DNA from: Deltaproteobacteria bacterium
GTDB taxonomy: Bacteria > Myxococcota_A > UBA796 > SXON01
DNA: 47,945 bases
Assembly (NCBI GenBank): GCA_947486185.1
Contig: CANKTH010000002.1
Coordinates: forward strand, 1 to 47,945
Direction: 5' to 3'
This document shows positions 34,098-42,300 of the stretch, one piece after another. Positions within the stretch are counted from its first letter, which is position 1. Every line of letters begins with the position of its first letter. The notes under the pieces are model-generated. The model ran no database searches. It worked only from the letters and a program-made list of their open reading frames with translations, and had not been told where the DNA came from. Made by a program: the position numbers and the translations under genes.

Positions 34098-35140
34098 CCG
34101 GCGTCCTGCTCGTCGTCGCGGCCCACGCCTTCGACGGCCCGACGGTCGCCGCGTCGGCCGATGCCGACCGTATCTACCACGACCTGGCCGTGCTCACCGG
34201 CGAGGCGCTGCCCCCGGGTCAGCCCGACCCAATCCTCTCACGCTCGGCCTTCCACCCCGATCATGACCGCGCCGCGTCGTGGCTGGCCGAGGAGGCGCTG
34301 GCTGGCACGGGGCTCGAGCTCTGGGCCGAGCCGGTACACCGCGCGGGCCTGGACCTCACCAACCTTGGGATCACGCTCCCGGGGGCCGACCCCGACCTCG
34401 ACCCCTGGGTGCTGGCGGCGCATTGGGATAGCACCGCGACGGCGAGCCCGGATTGGGACCCGGAGACCGGACCGGCGCCCGGTGCGGACGACAACGCCTC
34501 GGGTGTCGCGGCGACGTTGGAGGCGGCCCGACTCCTGGCGACGTGGACGCCGGGATTTCGCCGGACCATCCAGCTGATTCTCTTCGACGGCGAAGAGCTT
34601 GGGCTCTACGGGAGCGAGGCCTGGGTTGACTCGCTCCGGGCTTCCGGCGGCGCCGTTGCGGGCGCGCTGGTGCTCGATCCGGTCGGCTACAACCCCGGGG
34701 ACGACTACGTCTTGTGGGTCTCCCACGACACCGCCGGTGCCGATGCCGCGGCGGCGTTCGCGGACGCAGGGGCGACGCTCGGCGGAGGCCTCTCCGTCGT
34801 CGCGATGGACGCGGCGCTCTGGGGGGGCGACACCCGCTCCGACCACGCCCCCTTTCAGCAGGCGGGGTGGATCGGCCTGCATGCCGGCTCTTTTCCGCAG
34901 CCACGGACCTATCACACCTCCGAGGACACGCTCTCGGTGGTCGATCTCAACTACGTCACCCGCGTCGCGGGACTCTCAGCCGCGTGGATCGGCAGCATGT
35001 CCGAGCCGCTGCCCGCGGCCGGGGAGGCGGGCGTACCGCAGCCAGACCCCCGCTGCGGCTGCCAAGGCGGTAGCGGAGCATCTCTGCTCTTCCTGGCGCT
35101 GGTCGCGGGCGTGCCCCGCCGCAGAAGGCGCCGCGGGTGA
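34094..35140 (+). CDS. M28 family zinc aminopeptidase with MYXO-CTERM-like C-terminal sorting tail
   Basis: A 348-residue secreted peptidase of family M28. Metal ligands are His110 (LAAHWDST), Asp132/133 (GADDNASG), catalytic Glu167-Glu168 (FDGEELGLYGSEAW), Asp195 (LDPVGY) and His274 (TYHTSED), in the correct order for a two-zinc aminopeptidase. The N-terminus LTGVLLVVAAHA is a weak signal-like stretch. The C-terminus (residues 320-348) reads RCGCQGGSGASLLFLALVAGVPRRRRRRG: a Cys-Gly-Cys, a hydrophobic helix and an Arg cluster, matching the MYXO-CTERM type of surface-sorting signal. The start TTG 34094 overlaps the small upstream frame. The stop overlaps the next GTG. Confidence 0.88.
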   Translation: MTGVLLVVAAHAFDGPTVAASADADRIYHDLAVLTGEALPPGQPDPILSRSAFHPDHDRAASWLAEEALAGTGLELWAEPVHRAGLDLTNLGITLPGADPDLDPWVLAAHWDSTATASPDWDPETGPAPGADDNASGVAATLEAARLLATWTPGFRRTIQLILFDGEELGLYGSEAWVDSLRASGGAVAGALVLDPVGYNPGDDYVLWVSHDTAGADAAAAFADAGATLGGGLSVVAMDAALWGGDTRSDHAPFQQAGWIGLHAGSFPQPRTYHTSEDTLSVVDLNYVTRVAGLSAAWIGSMSEPLPAAGEAGVPQPDPRCGCQGGSGASLLFLALVAGVPRRRRRRG

Positions 35141-35511
35141 GGCGGATCCGCCTGAGCGATCTCTGGATCGTCGGCTGGATCCTGTTCCAGATCGGTCTCC
35201 CACTCTCGTGGTACCTGCGGGGCGGCGGCGCGGACGAACGGTTTGCCTGGCGGATGTTCTCGGCACAGCACCTGACCCGGTGCGAGCTCCGGTACACCGA
35301 GCGCGCGCCCGGCATAGCCGAAACGACCGAACAACGACTCGACCAGCTCGTACAGGGCACCTGGGTCAAGGCGATGACCAAGGGACGTCCGGCGGTGATC
35401 GACGCTTTTTTGAGCTACCGGTGCGCCCAGGGCGCATCAGAGCTCACGCTCGAGCGGAAGTGCGGTACCGTGAGTGAGACCTACCGCCAACGTTGCGAGC
35501 CGCCCCCGTGA
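35137..35511 (+). CDS. Single-TM protein, partner of an HTTM/gamma-carboxylase-like protein
   Basis: A 124-residue protein with one membrane segment (LWIVGWILFQIGLPLSWYL) and a mainly extracytoplasmic C-terminal part with several Cys (CEL, YRCAQGAS, RKCGTVS, RQRCEP). The stretch ERFAWRMFSAQHLTRCELRY recalls the FSWRM-type motif that follows the membrane domain in bacterial HTTM/vitamin K gamma-carboxylase-like proteins. The start is GTG 35137, sharing GTGA with the peptidase stop, and its own stop shares GTGA with the HTTM gene. It may supply in trans a domain normally fused to HTTM. This is inference. Confidence 0.7.
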   Translation: MRRIRLSDLWIVGWILFQIGLPLSWYLRGGGADERFAWRMFSAQHLTRCELRYTERAPGIAETTEQRLDQLVQGTWVKAMTKGRPAVIDAFLSYRCAQGASELTLERKCGTVSETYRQRCEPPP

Positions 35512-36770
35512 GCCGCTGGCAGCACGCATGGTATTCACCCATCGACGAGCTGCGTCCTCGTCTTTTTCGCGTTGGCCTCCTCCTCGTCCTGGCGTTCGAC
35601 TGTTGGCTCAACCGTGTGCCGCGCGCGGGCAAGTACGGCGCAGGCGGCTTCAACGTCGCCCACTTCGAGTGGTTGGACCGGATCCAACCCATGCCGTCGC
35701 CCGGGCTGTACATCACCGTGCAGCTCGTCACGGGACTCCTGGCGCTGGTGGCGGCGCTCACGAATGGCCCGCGGTGGATGCTCGCGCTCGTGACCTTGGG
35801 TTGGACCTGGGGCTGGTCGATGAGCCTACTGGACGCCTACCAGCACCACTACTTGCTCTCGCTCCTCCTGGTCGGGGTGACCCTGAGCCGTGGCTACGAC
35901 ACACCGTGCCCGTGGGCCTGGCGGCTGACCGGCGTCAACATCGGCATCGTCTACAGTTTTGCCGCGCTGACCAAGGTCGATGGCCGCTGGCTCTCCGGCG
36001 AACTGGTCTCTCAGGGCCTCGGCCGAAGCCTTCGCTGGGTGCCCGAGCTCGCCACCACGGTGGGCCTGTCCACGTCCACCGGCTGGCTGCTCGCGGGCTT
36101 GGGGGCCTGCCTGGTTGACCTGACCTTGGGCCTGACCTACCTGGCAGCCCCCTGGCGAGACGGGAGCCCGCGGCGGTGGATGGGCGCGCTTGCGACGATC
36201 GGCGCGCTCCTCGCGTTGGCCTTCCACCTGAGCATCGAGTACTCCGGCTTCAAGATTGAACTTTTCAGCACCTATACGATCTGGGCATCGTTGTGTTGGT
36301 TGTGGCCGCTGTCGTGGTTACAGTGGGCGGACGAGAGGGTGCGGCGCGCCTTGCAGAAGCTACGCTTCCCCGCCCTCATCGGGCACTCCGGCTATCGGGC
36401 CGAGGGGCTGCTTGGGGTGGCCGCTCCCCTGGTCGGCGCCGCGCTGCAGCTGCCCGGCGCCGCGGTCGCTGGGGCGATCACAAGCGTTGTGATTCTCTTT
36501 TACCCGAAGGGCGGGCGCACGCTTCTGTTCGGCAGTCTGCTGATGTGGGCGGCGATGGACGTCCTACAGACGCGCTTCCACTACTACCGCTTCCTCGCCC
36601 AGAACGAGCTCCGGCTCGGTCGAATGGAGCCGGCGCTGGAGGCGCTCGAGACCGCCGCCCTCTTCGGCGAGCTTGGGGAGACTCGCCGCGAAAGGCTCGA
36701 AGAGCTCAGGGAGGCCGTGAGCACCGGCACGGTCATCGTCCTCCCCGAGTCCGAAGAGTCGGCGCCTTGA
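35508..36770 (+). CDS. HTTM-domain (vitamin K-dependent gamma-carboxylase-like) membrane protein
   Basis: A 420-residue polytopic membrane protein with about seven to nine hydrophobic segments. Features of the HTTM family include a first segment, the polar SPGLYITVQLVTG, then SLLDAYQHHYLLSLLLVG (His-rich loop), and YSFAALTKVDGRWLSGELVSQGL, which matches the YxxAGxxKxxxxW-type motif of gamma-carboxylase-like proteins. The C-terminal tail (NELRLGRMEPALEALETAALFGELGETRRERLEELREAV) is a TPR-like helical hairpin not typical of the family. GTG 35508 is chosen because of its 4-nt overlap with the preceding stop. Family members modify or anchor peptides or lipids; the substrate is unknown. Confidence 0.8.
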   Translation: MSRWQHAWYSPIDELRPRLFRVGLLLVLAFDCWLNRVPRAGKYGAGGFNVAHFEWLDRIQPMPSPGLYITVQLVTGLLALVAALTNGPRWMLALVTLGWTWGWSMSLLDAYQHHYLLSLLLVGVTLSRGYDTPCPWAWRLTGVNIGIVYSFAALTKVDGRWLSGELVSQGLGRSLRWVPELATTVGLSTSTGWLLAGLGACLVDLTLGLTYLAAPWRDGSPRRWMGALATIGALLALAFHLSIEYSGFKIELFSTYTIWASLCWLWPLSWLQWADERVRRALQKLRFPALIGHSGYRAEGLLGVAAPLVGAALQLPGAAVAGAITSVVILFYPKGGRTLLFGSLLMWAAMDVLQTRFHYYRFLAQNELRLGRMEPALEALETAALFGELGETRRERLEELREAVSTGTVIVLPESEESAP

Positions 36771-36836
36771 ACGCTCCTTCAGCCGCTTCACCGACGGAGG
36801 CCACGATGTACCCTCACCGCGCACCTCGTGTTCCCT

Positions 36837-37685
36837 ATGCCTGAGCGCCCGGAGCTTGATTATCAGGTACCCCTGCTGCGGAAGCGGCTGGTAGGTCGCC
36901 GCGTCACGACGCTTCAGGTCTTCAAACCTGTCGTATGGCGGGTCGCGCTCCCCCAGAGCCCGGCAGAGCTGATGATCGGGCGGAGTTTCATCGAGGTACA
37001 ACGCAGAGCTCACACGCTCGTCTTCTTGATGGACGGCCTGATCCTGGCGATCGCGCCGATGTTAGCCGGCCGCTGGTTCGACGAGGGCAAGAAGCGCGCG
37101 GACGCGGTGTTTGTATTGGGCCTCGACGATGACCGACAGCTCGCCTACGCAGACGATGTCCAGATGGGGAGGGTGTTCCTCCTACCCGAAGGCGCGGCCG
37201 TGCCCGGCGCCGAAGTGGTTGGAATCGACGTTCGCAGTACAGAATTCTCAAAGACAGCGCTCACGGAGCGCCTGCGCGCTCGCCGGGAACAGATCAAGCT
37301 GGTCCTCATGGACAAAGCCGCCTTCGACGCTTTTGGCAACGCCTACGCCGACGAGGCCCTGTGGGCGGCGCAGATCAACCCCAAACGTCCGGCCAACAAG
37401 CTGAACCCCGATGAGCTCGATCGTCTCGCGCGCGCGATGCGTACAGTGCTCGACGAGGCAGCGGCCGAGGTCGAGGCCAGGCAGCCGGCGCTTCATGAAA
37501 AAGTCAGGGACTTCCTGAAGATCCGCAATCGGGCAGGTCAGCCCTGCCCCCGGTGTGGCACTTCGATCCGCGCCTTGGGGGTGCGCGGGCACGACGCCTT
37601 CTTCTGCCCGAGCTGCCAGGTGGACACCAGCGGGCGAAGCATCGTGGATTGGCGCAAGCTTGGCGGCCCGCCCAACCCAAGCTGA
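36837..37685 (+). CDS. Divergent Fpg/Nei-family DNA glycosylase
   Basis: A 282-residue DNA glycosylase/AP lyase of the Fpg/Nei family. ATG 36837, not GTG 36828, gives MPERPELD so that processing exposes the essential N-terminal Pro with the following Glu. The H2TH region (LVLMDKAAFDAFGNAYADEALWAAQINPKRPANKLNPDELDRLARAM) and the zinc finger CPRCGTSIRALGVRGHDAFFCPSCQ are intact. The usual RRxKxL(L) segment reads RRAHTLVF, so the conserved Lys (Lys57 in E. coli Fpg) is His here, and HLGMSG is APMLAG. The protein may have altered lesion preference. It is the last gene before a 1.08-kb gap; no other repair genes are nearby. Confidence 0.85.
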   Translation: MPERPELDYQVPLLRKRLVGRRVTTLQVFKPVVWRVALPQSPAELMIGRSFIEVQRRAHTLVFLMDGLILAIAPMLAGRWFDEGKKRADAVFVLGLDDDRQLAYADDVQMGRVFLLPEGAAVPGAEVVGIDVRSTEFSKTALTERLRARREQIKLVLMDKAAFDAFGNAYADEALWAAQINPKRPANKLNPDELDRLARAMRTVLDEAAAEVEARQPALHEKVRDFLKIRNRAGQPCPRCGTSIRALGVRGHDAFFCPSCQVDTSGRSIVDWRKLGGPPNPS

Positions 37686-37972
37686 GTCTCACACGGGGCA
37701 GGTCCCGGGCCATAGCGACCGAGTCGCGTCGTGTCGCATCCCGCCCATGTTTGTATCGGCTCGGCATGTGCCTCCTACACAAAGCCGCCGAGCGCGGACC
37801 CGGAGCTTCGAAGACACCCTCGAACCAGGGGGTTTCCGCGTGGACAGAGCCTGCAGCCGCCGCCCCACCGCTCGGACGACGGCACGCGCAGGCCGCATCG
37901 CGAGTGGCATCTGTTCGTAATTGTCGTGGTGACGCCCGGATGACGCCAGCTCCCCAACAGCTCCAGATCTCC

Positions 37973-38000
37973 GCGTCGTGAGTGAGACACTGTTTGTATT
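37973..38000 (+). repeat. Bipartite intergenic repeat, copy A
   Basis: A 28-nt core: GCGTCGTGAG, variable 8 nt, then CTGTTTGTATT region. Differs from copy B (80 nt downstream) only in the variable centre and the last base. Confidence 0.65.
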
Positions 38001-38052
38001 CCGGACAAGGGTTCGCCTCGTGCGGCCGACGCGCCCAAGGCTCCGCGACGAT

Positions 38053-38080
38053 GCGTCGTGAGTGAGCTCGTGTTTGTATC
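38053..38080 (+). repeat. Bipartite intergenic repeat, copy B
   Basis: A 28-nt core in the same register as copy A. Bases 1-14 and 19-27 are identical to copy A. Beyond the core a weaker likeness (GCCGAGCGC-type stretch) to the region after 37757 suggests the unit is about 70-80 nt. Confidence 0.65.
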
Positions 38081-38192
38081 AGCGAACGCGGATCGCACCG
38101 CGCCGCCCGAGCGCCGAGGCTGCCGTGCCCGCCAACACAACGATCCCCGGGGGCGGTCTCCCACGGGGTCCAGCCAGGGGTGGAGCCCCTGA

Positions 38193-38220
38193 TTTACGAA
38201 CGTCCTACTCCTTACGACGC
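38193..38220 (-). repeat. Bipartite intergenic repeat, inverted copy
   Basis: Read on the minus strand: GCGTCGTAAG, 8 nt, then ACGTTCGTAAA. Same 28-nt register as copies A and B, with changes mostly in the centre. Confidence 0.5.
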
Positions 38221-38331
38221 GGGGTGGACGGGTCGTCGAGCTCGGGCCTCGGTCAGGGCGCCGCGGGCGCTGCCTGGCGTCGCGCGCTCGGCATCGAGGG
38301 ACGGCCGGCGGCCGGCGCTCTGGCCAGAACT

Positions 38332-38359
38332 AATCCAAACGTAGCGCCGCTCACGACGC
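38332..38359 (-). repeat. Bipartite intergenic repeat, inverted copy
   Basis: Read on the minus strand: GCGTCGTGAG, 8 nt, then ACGTTTGGATT. Left half identical to copies A and B; right half differs at two or three bases. Confidence 0.55.
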
Positions 38360-38766
38360 GGAGTGGAGGCACAGACGAGGGGCACGAGGTGGCACCGCCC
38401 GGGGCGCACGCGCCGGAATCCACCCCTCCACCGTGCGAGAGAGCCGCGGAGGCGAGCCCGCACACAACCCGAACGCCCTGGCGGTCGCGACACGCCTCAC
38501 CTTCGAGCTCAGGGCGCTCTCCCGTGGCCAAGGTCCGAGATCGGGGGCGATAGAGGCGGAGTACCGTGCTTCGAACAGACTACGCGCACGACGCGCGGGC
38601 GTCTACCGTTCGGCCACCCTCTCCCGCGTGCGGGACAAGACGACCTCGATTGGCGCATCGCGCAACGAGCGGCGAGATGTGAGTGAGAATGAGCCGGCGG
38701 CGGCGCCTACACACGGCGCCTGCTCGCCAAAAACGCGCGAACAAAGCGGCAAACGGGGCGCCCGCC

Positions 38767-39342
38767 CTACAGATCCATCGACAGATAGACTCGGCGGTCC
38801 GTGCTGGTCATCCCGTCGTTTCGCCGCGTAGAAACTTCGGTATAGACACCGGTATCGACGAAGCCGCGGCGTCGGTACAGCTCGTAGGTCGCGTCCCTGA
38901 CCGCGCTGATCCGCATCAACACGTGGTGGTAACGGCTGCGGTCGATCAGCGAGAGCCGAAGGTCGATGAGCTGTGTGCCAAGCTTACGCCCACGGTAGGC
39001 CTCCAAGACGCCGAGGTCCGCGAAGTAGAAGGTGTGCTCGATCGGCAATATACCTCGAATTTCCCTCACAATCCCCGCATTCGCGCCCACGGGATAGCAG
39101 ATCCCGAAACCCGCAACAACGCCGCTGTCCTTCACGGCGAGCAGGTTGATGTTGTCACTGTAGAGCATCGCCCGACGCAGCACGCCTTCGGCCTCGTCCG
39201 GAAAAAAACGCTCGTTATAAGGGGGGTCACTCCAGACCGCCTGGTAGGTGCCGGCGAAGGCGGTCCGCCAACGGTCTACCCCCGCCAGGCTCTGCAGGCG
39301 GATGATCTCGATGTTGTCGTCGCGGCGAAGCAATGTCTTCAT
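38767..39342 (-). CDS. GNAT-family N-acetyltransferase coupled to the megasynthase
   Basis: A 191-residue acetyltransferase. The acetyl-CoA-binding motif is DLGVLEAYRGRKLGTQLIDLRLSLID (an RxxGxG/A-type loop), with preceding GVVAGFGICYP and following MRISAVRDATYELYRRRGFVDTG, all in GNAT order. The true start is ATG 39342, which overlaps the megasynthase stop (ATGA); longer readings run into that gene. Tight coupling suggests it acts on the synthase product or an amine derived from it, but the acceptor is not inferable. Confidence 0.88.
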   Translation of the reverse strand: MKTLLRRDDNIEIIRLQSLAGVDRWRTAFAGTYQAVWSDPPYNERFFPDEAEGVLRRAMLYSDNINLLAVKDSGVVAGFGICYPVGANAGIVREIRGILPIEHTFYFADLGVLEAYRGRKLGTQLIDLRLSLIDRSRYHHVLMRISAVRDATYELYRRRGFVDTGVYTEVSTRRNDGMTSTDRRVYLSMDL

Positions 39343-42300
39343 GAGCCACCTCCGATGACCACGGTCGCCACCACTCGTCCACGCACTTGACCACTTCGAA
39401 CCACGATTTTTCCGCCGCCGAGCTCTTCCAGCCGAGCCGCCGCGCCACCTCTCAAGGTGACGACGAGCGGCGGGCCCAGATCCAACAGCACATCTCGCGG
39501 CGAGAGCGCCAGGCCGCGTCCGAGGGCCTTGAGCACGGCCTCCTTGACCGCCCAACCGAACGTGAGGGCCAGGTCATCCGAGAAATCCACCTTCTCTATC
39601 GGATCAAACCATTCCAACGCAAAGGATGGGTCGCGGGACACCACCATCTCCATGTCCACCCCGACCCGGGAGCCACCGCTCACCGCGACGGCCACTGCAT
39701 CACCCGCCTGATGCGCGAGGCTCACGCGAACGTCCTTGACGCCCACCACCTCGGGTTCACCGGTTAGGAGGCGGGTGATCTGGAAGTCCGTGTGCCCGCA
39801 GAGCCGCTCGACCGCAGCGCGCGCCGCCAGCTGGCCGGCGAGCCGGTCGTCCTGGCGCTTTGCCACGCCGCGGCGCGTGAACTCTGAGCGCTCCTGGTCG
39901 GACAACGCGGCTTTTGCCTCGGCCGCGTTCGCAACGGCGGTCGACAACCAGCCCTCCTCCGGCGCCGCGATGCTCAGCTCCGGCTCGAGCGGACCGGTGT
40001 CCACCATCCGGAAGCCGCGCACCCGCATCATGACCGTATCCCCGCTCTCGACGTCGATGTCGTAGACCTCGCCTCGTTGAATCACGATCACTGTCAACGG
40101 CAGGTCGTCCATCACCGGGCGCAGCCGCGCTACTGCCTGCACGGTCGCAGGGAGCGCCATCACCGAGAGCTGCATCATCCGGTGCAGGCCCGTCGCCTGG
40201 AAAACCGCCTCCAACACCAGAGGATCGGTAAAGAGCCCCTCGGCGATCGACGCCTGCTGCACCCGGGCGCCAACCTCTGCCCCAGACAGCGACGCCCCCT
40301 CGAGATTCTCGAGCACCTGGAACACCTCTCCATGGAAGAACCGCAGGTAGATGTCGCCCCGATCCATCGACAAGCTCGGGTTGAAGCTCTCCGGCATACG
40401 CGGCAGGAGTGGCATCGCCTCGGTCTGAATCACTGCTTCAAAGTGATCGGTGTGGATCTCCCGCCCGGTGCGTGTGGTGCGGCTGCTGCGGAGCACACAG
40501 TAGACCGAGCCATCACGACGCGGCTCTCCGCGGACCTCCACCTGGACTGGCTCGTCATGATGTAGCTTCAAGGCGCTGTTGAACCGTAGCTCCTCCGCCC
40601 CGAGGTAGCGGCCCCGCGGGTTGACCGCGAGCGCCACCGCCGCCATCAGCTCGAGCCCCATGACGCCCGGGAGCACCGGTGTGTCGTTGATGACGTGGTC
40701 GGAGAGCCATGCGTCTCGGCTGGTCGTGAGGAGTCGGCGGCCGATCACGGCGTCGCCGTCCATCCGGAGCTCATCGAGCAGCGGGTGGAAGGAGGGCATC
40801 TGGAAGTCTCCCAGCGCCGCGGCCGCGACGACCTCACCAAACTCGGCCGAAGCAAGCAGATCGGCCGCCAGCTCTGCGCCGGGGCCCGCCGGGAGCAGCT
40901 CGATGCCCCGCTCGGTCAGGAGCCGCTCCATGCCGCCTCGGACGGCCATTCCGGTCTCGTCCCACGCCGTCCACGCCACGTGGAGCGAGTTCGGGCGCTG
41001 GGCACACACGCGCGCCATCGCCTCGTTTGCCGCGGCATAATCCACCTGGCTCGCGTTCCCGAAGCGGCCCGCGATCGAGCCCATCGACAGGAACCGGGTG
41101 CTCGCTGGGAGCGCCTCCGCCAGCGCTACGCCCCCGCGCGCCTTGGCCGAAAAGACCCGTTGGAATGCTGCCTCATCCTTGTCAGCGAGGCGCCGAGACT
41201 CCTCCACCCCCGCGCCGTGTACGCAGTAATCGATGTGCCCGTACCGAGAGACCAGCTCGCGGACCAGACCTTGGACCGCGGGAAGCGCGGCCAGATCCAC
41301 GGTGTACACCTCGACCACAGCGCCCAGGCTCCGCAGCCGCTCGACGGTCTGCCGGGCCTCGTCGGCCAGCCGCTGCGGACGCAGGAGGTCCTCGATCCGC
41401 CGCGGTGTGGCACGTTCGCCCGCCTGCTCGATCTCCGCTCGCGCACGGGCCCGCGCCTGCTCCTCGTTCAACGGACTGGTCCCAGGCGCGGTACGCGCCG
41501 CCAGGATCAGGGTCCCGACACCACGCGCCGCGAGCACCCCGGCCACTCGCGCGGTGATCCCACGGGTGCCTCCGGTGAGCAGCGCGACGCCGCCCGCCAG
41601 CCGTTGGTGTCGCCCGGGGAAGTCGGCGACCCCCAGCACAGCGACCTCGCGACGCTCCGGACCAAGCCAGACCTCCACCGAGCGGTCACCCGCGGTGAGC
41701 TCGTTGAGCACAGCGCGCGCGGCCTCGGTCGGCTCCATCCAGGGATCAAGGCTGATGACCCTGGCCTGGCAGCCCGTCCACTCGCGCCCGAGCGCCTTGG
41801 TGAGCCCCGCGCGCGCGCCGACCGCCGCAGCCCGCTCCACCGAGAGCTCGGCGTCCTCCTGCTCCACACAGATCCACCAGGTCGGCGGACGACCGTCCAA
41901 GCGGCGGGCCTCCGCGAAGGCCTCCTGGATGGTCACGCCGACGTCAATGACCACATCGGGATCGCCATCGAGGCCGCCGCCGCGCCGGCCCAGCTCGCGG
42001 CGAAGCGCGTCAGCAAGCGCGCCGCTCCCCATCACGCGGAACACCCGATCCTGAAGGAAGCCCGCGATCGCGGTGTATCGCGAGATCCGCGCGACACGTC
42101 GCAAGCGGAAGGAGCGCGGAAGCCCACGCGCCTCAGCGCCTTCCGCGGGCGTCTCGGCAGTGGTCTCAGGGGCGCTGTCGTCGTCGACGAACACGCCGAC
42201 GTCTTCGCCCGACTCGCCCTCCCCGCCGTCCGCCGTCCGGGTATCCTTGTCCTCTTCCGCGCCCTCCACCACGTACTCCGGCGTTCGCGGGTCTACCGGC

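Larger units (their letters stand above)
37686..38766. other. 1.08-kb convergent gap without a credible gene, holding a mirrored repeat cluster
   Basis: This gap lies between the ends of two convergent genes (fpg/nei-like and GNAT). Frames inside it are low-complexity Arg/Pro/Gly readings without family features and mutually overlapping, so none was called. A bipartite motif, GCGTCGTGAG, 8-9 nt, TGTTTGTAT, recurs. Plus-oriented copies start at 37726 (degenerate, longer spacing), 37895 (degenerate), 37973 and 38053. Minus-oriented copies lie at 38193-38220, 38332-38359 and 38568-38594 (degenerate). A short hairpin (CAGGGG, 5 nt, CCCCTG) sits at 38175-38191 between the two orientations. No tRNA or terminator with a T-run is seen. 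Confidence 0.7.

Noticed and set aside
36001..36020. A second FadR-like half site (AACTGGTCTC) in the HTTM gene
   Set aside because: Only one arm matches, and it lies inside coding sequence.
37973..38080. Repeat copies considered as a CRISPR array
   Set aside because: Repeats vary in sequence and orientation, have irregular spacing over the gap, and no cas gene is present.
38062..38553. Open frames within the convergent gap
   Set aside because: Low-complexity Pro/Arg/Gly readings on both strands that overlap each other, with no ribosome binding sites or known motifs.
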